Source of the DNA: an uncultured Pseudobutyrivibrio sp.
GTDB taxonomy: Bacteria; Bacillota; Clostridia; Lachnospirales; Lachnospiraceae
DNA length: 34,465 nt
Assembly: GCA_946403965.1 (NCBI GenBank)
Contig: CAMJBT010000032.1
Location: 1 to 34,465, forward strand
Reading direction: 5' to 3'
A program made the translations under genes and the position numbers. Of the stretch, positions 16,034 to 24,200 are shown piece after piece; position 1 is the stretch's first letter, and every line of letters starts with the position of its first letter. A model generated the notes under the pieces. That model saw only the letters and a list, made by a program, of their open reading frames with translations. It was not told where the DNA came from and did no database searches.

Positions 16034-16144
16034 ATGAAATATACATTCCTCAATAATTTCAATACATCAGATTCGAATCCCGTGAATAATAATCAGGGGA
16101 TTATTGGTGTTACGAATGATGAGGAAAGACAGTATATTTGTTGA
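16034..16144 (+). CDS. Possible 36-residue peptide or gene remnant
   Basis: ATG 16034 with AGAAGAGAAG upstream opens MKYTFLNNFNTSDSNPV... to TGA. The Asn-rich composition does not match a family I know. It could be a genuine small gene or the start of a lost one. The terminator at 16171 follows it closely. Confidence 0.3.
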   Translation: MKYTFLNNFNTSDSNPVNNNQGIIGVTNDEERQYIC

Positions 16145-16170
16145 TACTGTTGATTTATATTAGAAATAGT

Positions 16171-16216
16171 AAAGCCTCATCAGACTTTTATAGTTTGATG
16201 GGGCTTTCTTTATATA
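16171..16216 (+). terminator. Intrinsic terminator
   Basis: AAAGCCTCATCAGA (16171-16184) pairs, with G-U pairs, with TTTGATGGGGCTTT near 16194-16207, followed by a T-rich stretch. It separates the decayed region from the GNAT gene. Confidence 0.7.
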
Positions 16217-16237
16217 ATATTACACGGAGGATTTGTT

Positions 16238-16732
16238 ATGGAACTAGTAAGAGTACAGGATTCTGATTATCGAAAGACATATGATCTTTATATGACCTTT
16301 CCAGAAAATGAGAATGGATTTATGAATAGTGTATATGGCTATAGCTATGATCAGTTTCTTGAGTGGATTGAACAAAAGAGAAATTGGTCATTGGGGAAGG
16401 AATTACCGGAGGGATTTGTACCTGATACTTCATATGTATTGGTTGATGAAGGTGTTTATGTTGGAATTTTTAATTTAAGACACTGCCTGAATGATTTCTT
16501 AAGAGAAGGAGCTGGCCATATTGGCTATGGTATCTCAACAAAATATCGTGGAAAGGGATATGCAACGAAAGGACTTGAGCTTACCCTGATAAAGGCTAGA
16601 CAGATGTGTATTCATGAAGTGTATATGTCTGTTAATAAAGATAATCCTGCAAGCCTCCGTGTTCAGATAAAAAATGGAGCATATATACATCACGAAAACG
16701 AAAAAGAGTATTTTACGAGGATAGCGGAATAG
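16238..16732 (+). CDS. GNAT-family N-acetyltransferase
   Basis: 164 residues, ATG 16238 with GGAGG upstream. The acetyl-CoA binding part is clear: HIGYGISTKYRGKGYATKGLEL, the R/Q-x-x-G-x-G/A signature, after the GVYVGIFNLRH strand. The last part (VNKDNPASLRVQIKNG) is the usual motif B. The substrate is unknown. It is a single gene between a terminator and the transporter gene. Confidence 0.85.
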   Translation: MELVRVQDSDYRKTYDLYMTFPENENGFMNSVYGYSYDQFLEWIEQKRNWSLGKELPEGFVPDTSYVLVDEGVYVGIFNLRHCLNDFLREGAGHIGYGISTKYRGKGYATKGLELTLIKARQMCIHEVYMSVNKDNPASLRVQIKNGAYIHHENEKEYFTRIAE

Positions 16733-16881
16733 ATTTTCTAAGAAAGAGGGGAGAAGTCACTGGAAACTAACCTTGCAAATCTAGTTCCCTATAATGTATA
16801 ATTAAATTAGCTGAAAATATTATATTATATAGTGTATTTACGGCTTTTTTAACTAATGAGGTTTTTAGGGGGAATTAAAAA

Positions 16882-18249
16882 ATGAAACAATTGAAACCAA
16901 TTACAAACAAGCTTTTATGGATTTTCGCGCTAGGGCAGTTTGGGTGGAGCTTGCTTTCGGGAGTGGTATCCAATTGGATGGTTTATTATTATACTGGTAC
17001 ACCATCTGAACAGAATCCAAACACTGGTATTTTTGCATCTGGCATCACTCAGGATCCTATTTTTTTTAAGCTTACATTATTTGGTTTAGTTCTTGCAGTT
17101 GGACGTATTTTTGATGCTATCACAGATCCTCTCATTGCAGGTTGGTCTGATAGAAGCAATTATAAAGGCGGGCGTCGTATTCCTTTTATGCGCGTGATGG
17201 CTATTCCGTTTGCGCTGTGTACAATCGGCCTTTTCACCATCCCACAGACATCAAACCACGGCCTTAATGATGCGACATTGTTTGTACTATTGATGGTGTT
17301 TTATCTATTTATGACTATGTTCTGTACTCCTTATACAGCGCTTATTGCAGAGTTGGGTGACACACAGCAACATAGAATCAATGTTTCAACATACATATCA
17401 TTTACATTTATTGTAGGTCAAAGTATCTCATTCCTACTTCCTAATCTTGCAGGAGCGCTTACAGGCGCTTTTGGTCAGGCTGGAGGAATTCGTATGGCGG
17501 TTGCAATTATGGCCACTGTTGCCTGTCTTGCTATGTTGTTTCCTGCTTTTTATATTAACGAGCGAGACTATATTAACAGCAAGCCAAGTGACACAAAGCC
17601 ATTTAAATCACTTGTCAAAACTTTCTCGAATGGCCAGTTCAGACGTTTTGTTGCCAGTGATGTAATTTATTTCTTTGCACTTACACTTTTCCAGACAGGT
17701 CTTGCATTCTATGAGACTCAGCTAATGGAAATTGAAGACACATACACATTCCTGCTTACAGCGACAATGACATTTATTAGTGTTTGCTTATACCCGGTTG
17801 TAAATATCCTTGCTAAAAAAATCGGTAAGAAACAGCTGATTATCATAGGATTTTTTGCATATAGCTTGGTATTCCTTATCACAACAATGTGCGGCGTTGG
17901 CCTTCATTGGGGATTTATTGTAGCTGTAACAGCAGCCATTCCAATGGCAATACTTGGAATTCTTCCTCAAGCTTGTGTTGCAGATGTGGCAGAGCTTACG
18001 AGACTTGAAACAGGCGAGGATAGAAGCGGAATGTTCTTTGCAGCCCGTACTTTTGCATTCAAAATGGGACAGGCAATTGCGATGGTAGTATTTACATCCG
18101 TTACTATTTCAGGAACAAAGCAAAGCTATCGTTCAACTGCGCTTATTGCCTTTATTACTTGCTTCATTGGTGCATGTATCTTCTTCACTTTCAATGAGAA
18201 GAAAATTCTAAATAGCATCAGAGAGCTTAAGGGCAGCGACGAAATATAA
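16882..18249 (+). CDS. GPH-family (MFS_2) sugar:cation symporter
   Basis: 455 residues with about twelve membrane helices. Family signature near residue 75: GRIFDAITDPLIAGWSDRS (the MelB/XylP-type conserved Asp pair), then GGRRIPFMR in the following loop. These carriers import glycosides or disaccharides with Na+ or H+; the sugar cannot be predicted. AGGGGG precedes ATG 16882. It stands alone, without glycosidase neighbours, and ends at a strong terminator. Confidence 0.85.
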   Translation: MKQLKPITNKLLWIFALGQFGWSLLSGVVSNWMVYYYTGTPSEQNPNTGIFASGITQDPIFFKLTLFGLVLAVGRIFDAITDPLIAGWSDRSNYKGGRRIPFMRVMAIPFALCTIGLFTIPQTSNHGLNDATLFVLLMVFYLFMTMFCTPYTALIAELGDTQQHRINVSTYISFTFIVGQSISFLLPNLAGALTGAFGQAGGIRMAVAIMATVACLAMLFPAFYINERDYINSKPSDTKPFKSLVKTFSNGQFRRFVASDVIYFFALTLFQTGLAFYETQLMEIEDTYTFLLTATMTFISVCLYPVVNILAKKIGKKQLIIIGFFAYSLVFLITTMCGVGLHWGFIVAVTAAIPMAILGILPQACVADVAELTRLETGEDRSGMFFAARTFAFKMGQAIAMVVFTSVTISGTKQSYRSTALIAFITCFIGACIFFTFNEKKILNSIRELKGSDEI

Positions 18250-18263
18250 ATCAAAATAAAAAT

Positions 18264-18297
18264 AGCGTCGGAGGTCAAACGACTTTCCGGCGCTTTT
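18264..18297. terminator. Bidirectional terminator between symporter and mscL
   Basis: AGCGTCGGA (18264-18272) pairs with TCCGGCGCT (18286-18294), with an inner GTC/GAC pair. A T run follows on plus and an A run precedes, so it can end both convergent genes. Confidence 0.8.
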
Positions 18298-18319
18298 AAT
18301 ATTTTGAGTAAGTAATAAA

Positions 18320-18766
18320 TTAAAGTTGAGCTGTGCAGTGTGGGCAACGTGTTGCCTTAATATTAATTTTGCTGTAGCAGTATGGGCAATCCTTTTCAGT
18401 TGGTGCAGCAGCTTCAGCTTCTTCTTTGTTCTTTTTCACCAATGCAGAAGCTTTTTCTGTGGCTCTGTTTAGCCCTTTGATTATGCAGAAAATAACAAGA
18501 GCTGTAATGAGGAAATTAATTACTGCTGTAATGAAATTTCCATAAGTAAGGGTTGGAGCGAATTCACCAACACCAAGTGTTACTTTTAGTTCTGAAAAAT
18601 CTGTACCTCCGAATATGCCAAGGATTGGAGTGAGGATATCTTCATTTAGTGATGTAACGATAGCGGTAAACGCGCCACCAACGATAACACCGACAGCCAT
18701 ATCCATCACGTTTCCACGCATAATGAAATCTTTAAACTCCGAAACAAAACTTTTCTTGTCGCTCAT
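18320..18766 (-). CDS. mscL: Large-conductance mechanosensitive channel MscL with C-terminal zinc ribbon
   Basis: 148 residues from ATG 18766 (GGGAGGT upstream on minus). It has the MscL N-terminus FKDFIMRGNVMDMAVGVIVG with the pore-lining first helix, a periplasmic loop, and the second helix (FITAVINFLITALVIFCII). MscL opens under extreme membrane tension and releases solutes on hypo-osmotic shock. The cytoplasmic end carries an unusual addition: CPYC (127-130) and CPHC (141-144), a zinc-ribbon pattern, after an Ala/Glu linker. All core elements are present. Confidence 0.93.
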   Translation of the reverse strand: MSDKKSFVSEFKDFIMRGNVMDMAVGVIVGGAFTAIVTSLNEDILTPILGIFGGTDFSELKVTLGVGEFAPTLTYGNFITAVINFLITALVIFCIIKGLNRATEKASALVKKNKEEAEAAAPTEKDCPYCYSKINIKATRCPHCTAQL

Positions 18767-18832
18767 AATTACCTCCCATTTTGTGAATGAAATGATTCTT
18801 GTTTTTTTATTCAAACAAGATATTACTCTAAC

Positions 18833-18861
18833 CTAATATATTGTAGCAGTATCATCTTCAA
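18833..18861 (-). promoter_or_regulatory. Possible mscL promoter
   Basis: On the minus strand TTGAAG (18861-18856) is followed after 17 bases by TATTAG (18838-18833). It is 67 bases upstream of the mscL start. Confidence 0.35.
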
Positions 18862-18911
18862 ATAAAAAGATTTTAAAGAAAAAACTTTTTGACAGCTACA
18901 TAGAAAGTAAG

Positions 18912-18940
18912 TTTTTTTTCTAGGTCAAGTGAGCTATAAT
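18912..18940 (+). promoter_or_regulatory. Possible promoter of the SseB-like gene
   Basis: A consensus -10 TATAAT at 18935-18940 has only a T-run as -35, 17 bases upstream. It is 48 bases before the gene start. Confidence 0.4.
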
Positions 18941-18987
18941 AACATTACTATGTCTTTATAGAATTTTTAGAACTAGGAGATTATGTT

Positions 18988-20259
18988 ATGGGTTTATTTG
19001 ACAAGAAAAAGACTGAAGAAAAAATCGCAGTAGAAGATACTGATGTTACAGCTACATTAGATGCAGGAAGAAGATTTCATGTTCTTATAGAAGGCGTTAC
19101 TAGCATGCTTGATGGAAATGGAAGCATTGTTACCGGCCAGCTATTCGGCAAGATTGTAAAGGGCGACAAGGTATTTGTTTGTATGGCTGCAACAAAGCCA
19201 ATAGCGTGTGAAGTACAGGCTATCGAGGCAACAGTTGATGAGCGTAGTACTATTGTGGATGAGGCTGAGGACACAGCAGTTTCTTTACAGCTCACACTTC
19301 CAGATGATGCAAATGTTAAGAAGTTTGCTATTGTCACTAATATCGCTCCACAAGAGAAGCTTGATCCTAAGGTATCAATAGAGAATCCAGCACTTGCAGG
19401 TATTATCAATGGTATGCAGGTTCATGCATCAGACAATGTTTTTCATGCAGCCGTTGCATACTGGGTTAGCCATGCTCGCTTCATTACACCTATCAAGATG
19501 GATATAGCTCCAGAAATTAATGAAGATGGTGTTGCAGTCATTAAAAAAGAAACAAAAATTGGATTTTACATGCTTAAATCTACTGTAAAGCTTGCAGGAA
19601 CACCTGAGGGAACAGATAGCATGGTGCTTCCACTATTTACAGATTGGGCTTCCTTAAAGAACTGGGAAGGTCTTGCAAAAAATGGCGAGAAGATTCACAC
19701 ACAGGTACTTTCCTTCCAGGATGTATATGCAATGCTCAAGCGTGGTGGAGCATATGCAGGAATAGCTATAAATCCATTCAACAAGATTCCTTGCACATTA
19801 CCTATTCCATATTTGGATACAATTACTGGAACACCAGGTTATCAGGCAGAGTTTGGCCCAAAGAACACACCAGCAAATGAGCAAAACGGTAAAGTTCAGG
19901 AACAGAAAATTAAAGCAGGACAGAGAATCCTTCTTGGTGTACCAAAGGTTTGTGATGAAAACAATGCTATTCGCCAAAAGCTTATTGAATATGGACAGTC
20001 TCATGAGGACATTAATTCAATGGCATTCCTCACAAAGATTGAAGAGGAGACAAAAGTAATTCGTCATTTGGTTGTATTAGAGTTTCCACAGGGCTATTCA
20101 AAGGATGATATGAAGGTTCATATGGAGGCTATTTATAAGGAATTAAATCCATTGGCTCATGAAATTAATCAGATTGAATATGCAATTAAGGGAGCAATTC
20201 CTGCAATTGATGATGTTGTAAGTCAGCACCAGGATCAGATGTTGATTTATACAAAATAA
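18988..20259 (+). CDS. SseB-like protein with N-terminal EF-Tu domain-2-like barrel
   Basis: 423 residues. After a charged start, residues about 25-85 (RRFHVLIEGVTSMLDGNGSI, VTGQLFGKIVKGDKVFV, CEVQAIEA) have the pattern of a translation-factor domain 2 beta barrel. The middle holds an SseB N-terminal domain (GFYMLKSTVK..., LPLFTDWASLKNWEG, FQDVYAMLKRGGAYAGIAINPF). The last 110 residues (GVPKVCDENNAIRQKL... HLVVLEFPQG) fit SseB_C. E. coli SseB is linked to serine sensitivity, but the mechanism is unclear. Cytoplasmic; AGGAG precedes ATG 18988. Confidence 0.7.
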   Translation: MGLFDKKKTEEKIAVEDTDVTATLDAGRRFHVLIEGVTSMLDGNGSIVTGQLFGKIVKGDKVFVCMAATKPIACEVQAIEATVDERSTIVDEAEDTAVSLQLTLPDDANVKKFAIVTNIAPQEKLDPKVSIENPALAGIINGMQVHASDNVFHAAVAYWVSHARFITPIKMDIAPEINEDGVAVIKKETKIGFYMLKSTVKLAGTPEGTDSMVLPLFTDWASLKNWEGLAKNGEKIHTQVLSFQDVYAMLKRGGAYAGIAINPFNKIPCTLPIPYLDTITGTPGYQAEFGPKNTPANEQNGKVQEQKIKAGQRILLGVPKVCDENNAIRQKLIEYGQSHEDINSMAFLTKIEEETKVIRHLVVLEFPQGYSKDDMKVHMEAIYKELNPLAHEINQIEYAIKGAIPAIDDVVSQHQDQMLIYTK

Positions 20260-20375
20260 GGAGCATACACCGAGATTGTACTATGAAGCAAAAATTTTAT
20301 AGAACAAGACTATTACTGAAAAGAGTGCGTGTTAGATTTTATAATCTAAGGGGCATCAGAAAAAGAGGCACCAAG

Positions 20376-21110
20376 ATGAATAGACCTTTAGTATGGGCAC
20401 ATAGAGGCGCAAGTGGATATCTTCCTGAAAACACTCTTCCAGCATTTGAAAAGGCTGTGGAAATGGGTGCAGATGGAATAGAGCTTGATATTCACAAGAC
20501 CAAAGATGGCCAGCTTGTTGTTATTCATGATGAAAAAATAGATAGAACCTCTAATGGTAAAGGCAATGTAAGAGATTATACACTAGAAGAGCTCAGAAAA
20601 TACAATTACAACGCCACCCATCCAGAGTGTAAGCATGCAGATATTCCTACAATGCGAGAGGTTTTTGAATTGATAAAACCTACCGATTTAATGATTAATA
20701 TTGAAATCAAGACCGGGGTTATTTTTTATGAGAATATAGAAGCTGACATACTTGCTATGACAAAGGAATTTGGTATGGAAGATAGAGTTCTTTATTCATC
20801 TTTCAATCACTACTCAATCAAGAAAATCCAAGAGCTGGACCCAACAGCAAGAACGGCCTTCCTATATATGGATGGAACATTGAACATGCCAGAATATGGC
20901 AAGGAACACGGTGTAGAGGCCTTACATCCTGCCTACTATAATGTTCAGTATCCAAACTTTGTGGAAAGAGCCCATGAGCTTGGCTTGAAAATTAATTCAT
21001 GGACAATCAATACAAAGCAGATTATGAATATGGCTTGTGAAATGGGGCTGGATGGAATAATTACAAATTATCCAGATGTAGCATTAGAAATTGTTAATAG
21101 TAAGTGTTAG
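20376..21110 (+). CDS. Glycerophosphodiester phosphodiesterase
   Basis: 244 residues from ATG 20376 (AGAGG upstream), the usual length for cytoplasmic GDPDs. The frame is open to 20283 but the added 31 residues are Arg/Lys-rich and not family-like. Catalytic motifs: WAHRGASGYLPENT, GIELDIHKTKDG and VVIHDEKIDRTSNG give the metal-binding and acid-base residues; NIEIK is the second Glu site. It hydrolyses glycerophosphodiesters to glycerol-3-phosphate and an alcohol. A lysophospholipase-like gene follows at 64 bases, so the two may act in sequence on phospholipids. Confidence 0.9.
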   Translation: MNRPLVWAHRGASGYLPENTLPAFEKAVEMGADGIELDIHKTKDGQLVVIHDEKIDRTSNGKGNVRDYTLEELRKYNYNATHPECKHADIPTMREVFELIKPTDLMINIEIKTGVIFYENIEADILAMTKEFGMEDRVLYSSFNHYSIKKIQELDPTARTAFLYMDGTLNMPEYGKEHGVEALHPAYYNVQYPNFVERAHELGLKINSWTINTKQIMNMACEMGLDGIITNYPDVALEIVNSKC

Positions 21111-21174
21111 ATTTTGTGGGCAATCGTTAGGTTTGTCCTGAAAGAGTTTACAGAAATTTTTTCGAGAGGCTACT

Positions 21175-22140
21175 ATGAAACTAATTGAAGATATAATAAT
21201 AAAAGAAGAGGATTTTACCGCAACTATGGAGGGTAAAATCCTCCCTTTTCTAAATGAAAATTTTAAAGAGGGATATATCAGTTCGACAGATGGTTTAAAA
21301 CTACACTACCAATTTCTTGTTAATCCAAATGAAAAGGCAGCGATTGTAATATCCCATGGATATTGCGAGTTTATCTCAAAATATGCCGAGTCTATCTATT
21401 ATTTTTATGAGATGGGGTATTCGGTATTTATGATGGAACACAGAGGACATGGATTTTCAGGTCGACTGGTGGAAGGCTTTTCTAAAGTACACGTAAGACG
21501 TTTTGAGGACTATGTATCGGATTTTAATTTATTTATTGAAAATGTAGTTATACCTGAAAGTCTGACGGAAAAGCTTTATCTTTTCGCTCATTCTATGGGG
21601 GGTGGAATAGGTGCCCTCTACTTGGAGAAATATCCAAATGTATTTAAAAAGGCGGTGTTGTCCTCACCCCTTATTCAGTTAAATATTGGAAGTACTCACA
21701 AGTTTATGTTTGGATTAATGTGTCTGTTGTCATATCTACCATTTTTGAATAAAAAATATTTGCCTGGTCATCATGACTATAATCATACATACAAATATCC
21801 TCGTTGCTCAATGATGTCCAAACCAAGATACAATTATGTTTTTAATGAAAGAGAACACGAGCCTCATTACAGAACCAATGGTGCTACATTTAGTTGGGGA
21901 CGTGAGGCGTTTAATGTTTATAAAAAAATTCTTAAAAACGCCAATTTAGTAAAAATTCCTGTTATACTAATGCAAGCTTCACAGGATACACTTGTTGCAC
22001 CTGAGGGGCAGGAGGAGTTTTCCAAGATGGCAGAAAACTGCACCCTTATTCGTTTCGAGGGTAGCAAACATGAGATATTCAATGCCACAGATGATATTAT
22101 CTTGGAATACTACGAGAAAGTGTTTGATTTTTACAAGTAA
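21175..22140 (+). CDS. Alpha/beta hydrolase, lysophospholipase (monoacylglycerol lipase-like)
   Basis: 321 residues of the Hydrolase_4/S33 type. The oxyanion loop is SHGYCEF. MEHRGHGFSGR is typical of PldB-like enzymes. The nucleophile is S140 in AHSMGGG, the acid is Asp in QASQDTLV and the base is His in GSKHEIFNA. All three are present, so it should be active on lysophospholipids or acylglycerols. No signal peptide. A ribosome binding site (GAGAGG) precedes ATG 21175. It is flanked by GDPD and, 24 bases on, ClpX. Confidence 0.85.
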   Translation: MKLIEDIIIKEEDFTATMEGKILPFLNENFKEGYISSTDGLKLHYQFLVNPNEKAAIVISHGYCEFISKYAESIYYFYEMGYSVFMMEHRGHGFSGRLVEGFSKVHVRRFEDYVSDFNLFIENVVIPESLTEKLYLFAHSMGGGIGALYLEKYPNVFKKAVLSSPLIQLNIGSTHKFMFGLMCLLSYLPFLNKKYLPGHHDYNHTYKYPRCSMMSKPRYNYVFNEREHEPHYRTNGATFSWGREAFNVYKKILKNANLVKIPVILMQASQDTLVAPEGQEEFSKMAENCTLIRFEGSKHEIFNATDDIILEYYEKVFDFYK

Positions 22141-22164
22141 CTATATGGTTGTAAGGAGAGTTAT

Positions 22165-23679
22165 ATGTCCAATCAAGATTTTAGAGAGTTTGATCCAGAA
22201 AACTCAAATGGAGCAGACATTTCAGATGAAATAATCGAAGAAGTAACAGCAGAGGGTTCGCATAATTCGGATTCTACTGATGAAAATAAAGAAAAAAAGC
22301 CAACAGAGTTCTGTTATATGTGCCGTAGACCTGATTCAATCTGCGGCCCGCTTATTAAGCTTGCACCAGGGATGGGGGTATGTTCGGAATGTATGCAGAA
22401 GACCTTAGATTCTATGGGCAACTTTGGCTTTGGAGGCGGAGATAATTCTAAAAGTAATATTGACAGAAATAATATGCCAAATATAAGTTTTTTAAATCTT
22501 GGCAATATTTTTGGTGAAGGTCCAAGGGTGAAAAATGCCCACGGTTCTTCAACAGCAAAAAAAGAAGAAGACAGACCTACACCAGCTATCGATATCAACA
22601 ACATTATTCCACCTCACAAGATCAAGGAGAAGCTTGATGAATATGTTGTAGGACAGGATTACGCAAAGAAGGTTATGTCTGTTGCTGTGTACAATCACTA
22701 CAAACGTGTTGCTACAGGAACAATGGATGATATCGAAATAGAAAAATCCAACATGCTGATGCTTGGACCTACAGGCTCAGGAAAAACATATCTGGTTCGC
22801 ACCCTTGCAAAGCTTCTTGATGTGCCTCTTGCAATTACAGATGCTACATCACTTACAGAAGCAGGATATATTGGTGATGATATTGAATCAGTTGTCAGCA
22901 AGTTGCTTGCCGCATCCGATAATGACGTGGATAGATGCCAGCAGGGAATAATTTTTATTGACGAAATCGACAAACTTGCTAAAAAGAAAAATACAAATCA
23001 GCGAGATGTAAGTGGAGAATCAGTGCAACAGGGAATGCTAAAGCTTCTTGAAGGCGCAGATGTTGAAGTTCCAATTGGAGCATCTAGCAAGAATGCTATG
23101 GTTCCAACTACAACAATCAATACAAGAAATATTCTCTTTATCTGTGGTGGTGCCTTCCCAGCTATGGATGAAATTATTAAGGCGCGATTAAACAAACATT
23201 CTTCTATGGGATTTATGGCTGATTTGAAGGATAAGTACGATGATGACAAAAACATCCTTCAGAAAGTTACAGTTGAGGATTTGAGAGAGTTTGGAATGAT
23301 TCCAGAGTTTATCGGCCGTCTTCCAATTGTGTTCGCTACAGAAATGCTCGATGAAGATATGCTTGTTCGTATCCTCAAGGAGCCTAAGAATGCTATCATC
23401 AAGCAATATGCAAAGCTTCTTGAACTTGATGAAGTAAAACTCGAATTTGATGAAGGCGCTCTTCATGCTATAGCCCGTAAGGCTCTGGATAAAAAGCTTG
23501 GAGCGAGAGGTCTTCGTTCTATTATTGAGGAGTTTATGCTGGATATCATGTACGAGATTCCAAAGGATGATAATATAGGTCAGGTAATCATTACTGAGGA
23601 CTATATCGAGAAAAAAGGTGGTCCTAAGATTTTGGTTCGCACAGCCGGAATGATACCTGAAAGGGCTGCGTCAAATTAA
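22165..23679 (+). CDS. clpX: ClpX-type AAA+ unfoldase, long N-terminal region
   Basis: 504 residues, about 75 longer than a usual ClpX. Residues 1-48 are an acidic extension. The zinc-binding domain is C50/C53 and C73/C76, followed by a Gly/Asn-rich linker. AAA+ core: Walker A GPTGSGKT (201-208), pore loop GYIG (234-237), Walker B IIFIDE (262-267), sensor 2 GARGLR. The ClpP-contacting IGF position reads MGF (348-350). ClpX unfolds tagged proteins for ClpP. No clpP or tig gene is next to it, so this may be a second ClpX paralogue rather than the housekeeping one; that is inference. GGAGAG precedes ATG 22165. Confidence 0.88.
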   Translation: MSNQDFREFDPENSNGADISDEIIEEVTAEGSHNSDSTDENKEKKPTEFCYMCRRPDSICGPLIKLAPGMGVCSECMQKTLDSMGNFGFGGGDNSKSNIDRNNMPNISFLNLGNIFGEGPRVKNAHGSSTAKKEEDRPTPAIDINNIIPPHKIKEKLDEYVVGQDYAKKVMSVAVYNHYKRVATGTMDDIEIEKSNMLMLGPTGSGKTYLVRTLAKLLDVPLAITDATSLTEAGYIGDDIESVVSKLLAASDNDVDRCQQGIIFIDEIDKLAKKKNTNQRDVSGESVQQGMLKLLEGADVEVPIGASSKNAMVPTTTINTRNILFICGGAFPAMDEIIKARLNKHSSMGFMADLKDKYDDDKNILQKVTVEDLREFGMIPEFIGRLPIVFATEMLDEDMLVRILKEPKNAIIKQYAKLLELDEVKLEFDEGALHAIARKALDKKLGARGLRSIIEEFMLDIMYEIPKDDNIGQVIITEDYIEKKGGPKILVRTAGMIPERAASN

Positions 23680-23780
23680 ATATATTGTATGTTGAAGTTA
23701 TGTTCTCCGATATTCATTTGAAATTGACGGTAAATAAGTAACGTTTTCTAAAATTTGTACAAAATATTCGTTACAATTCC

Positions 23781-23861
23781 TTTACTTTAATAAAGTGTTC
23801 TGTTACACTAAACCTAGTCAAACGAAGGGTTTGGCAAGTAATATATTGGAGGTACTTTAGC
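23781..23861 (+). promoter_or_regulatory. Likely cspA promoter and leader
   Basis: TTTACT (23781-23786) and TACACT (23804-23809) are spaced by 17 bases. The leader then contains CAAAC-GAAG-GGTTTG (about 23820-23835), a small hairpin, before GGAGG. Cold-shock mRNAs often have structured leaders; activity here is not shown. Confidence 0.35.
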
Positions 23862-24065
23862 ATGAGCAAGGGTACAGTTAAGTGGTTCAACAATTCTAAG
23901 GGCTACGGATTTATTTCAGACGAGGCTGGTAACGATGTATTCGTTCACTTCAGCGGCATCAACTCAGAGGGATTTAAGACTCTCGAAGAGGGCGCTACAG
24001 TTGAGTATGAAGTAACTGATGGAGCAAAGGGACCACAGGCTGTTAACGTAACTGTTGTACGTTAA
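23862..24065 (+). CDS. Cold-shock protein (CspA family)
   Basis: 67 residues, full-length CSD. RNP1 is KGYGFI, RNP2 is DVFVHF, and the start is [11 protein letters not shown]. It binds single-stranded RNA/DNA as a chaperone. GGAGG sits upstream of ATG 23862. Codon use (CTC, GGC, AAC, GTA) suggests high expression. It is a single-gene unit between a 180-base leader and a strong terminator. Confidence 0.95.
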   Translation: MSKGTVKWFNNSKGYGFISDEAGNDVFVHFSGINSEGFKTLEEGATVEYEVTDGAKGPQAVNVTVVR

Positions 24066-24156
24066 TCAGATTTCAATTAATCATAAGTTTGGGATACCTT
24101 TGGTTGTGTTATGAAAAACAGGCTTTAAGGCAATACAAAGATGATTAAGGGGAGAG

Positions 24157-24190
24157 GCAGCGTAATATTTTATATTACGCTGCTTTTTTT
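24157..24190 (+). terminator. Strong intrinsic terminator after cspA
   Basis: A 12-bp perfect stem (GCAGCGTAATAT at 24157-24168, complement at 24172-24183), three-base loop and T7. The T run abuts the AGGAGG of the next gene, so read-through could supply that gene. Confidence 0.9.
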
Positions 24191-24200
24191 AGGAGGTTTT

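Larger units (their letters stand above)
15658..16237. other. Decayed intergenic stretch with gene fragments
   Basis: These 580 bases hold no intact gene of normal size. They contain a stub of a peptidoglycan-binding protein (15841-15933), a 36-codon open frame (16034-16144), a terminator (16171-16216) and a perfect 10-bp palindrome TGTGCGCACA at 15801-15810, directly after a TATAAT (15795-15800). This looks like the ragged edge between accessory DNA and the stable chromosome that begins at the GNAT gene. Confidence 0.6.

Noticed and set aside
24141-24200. Earlier start for the transglutaminase-like protein
   Set aside because: It would translate through the cspA terminator hairpin; AGGAGG and TTG 24201 fit better.
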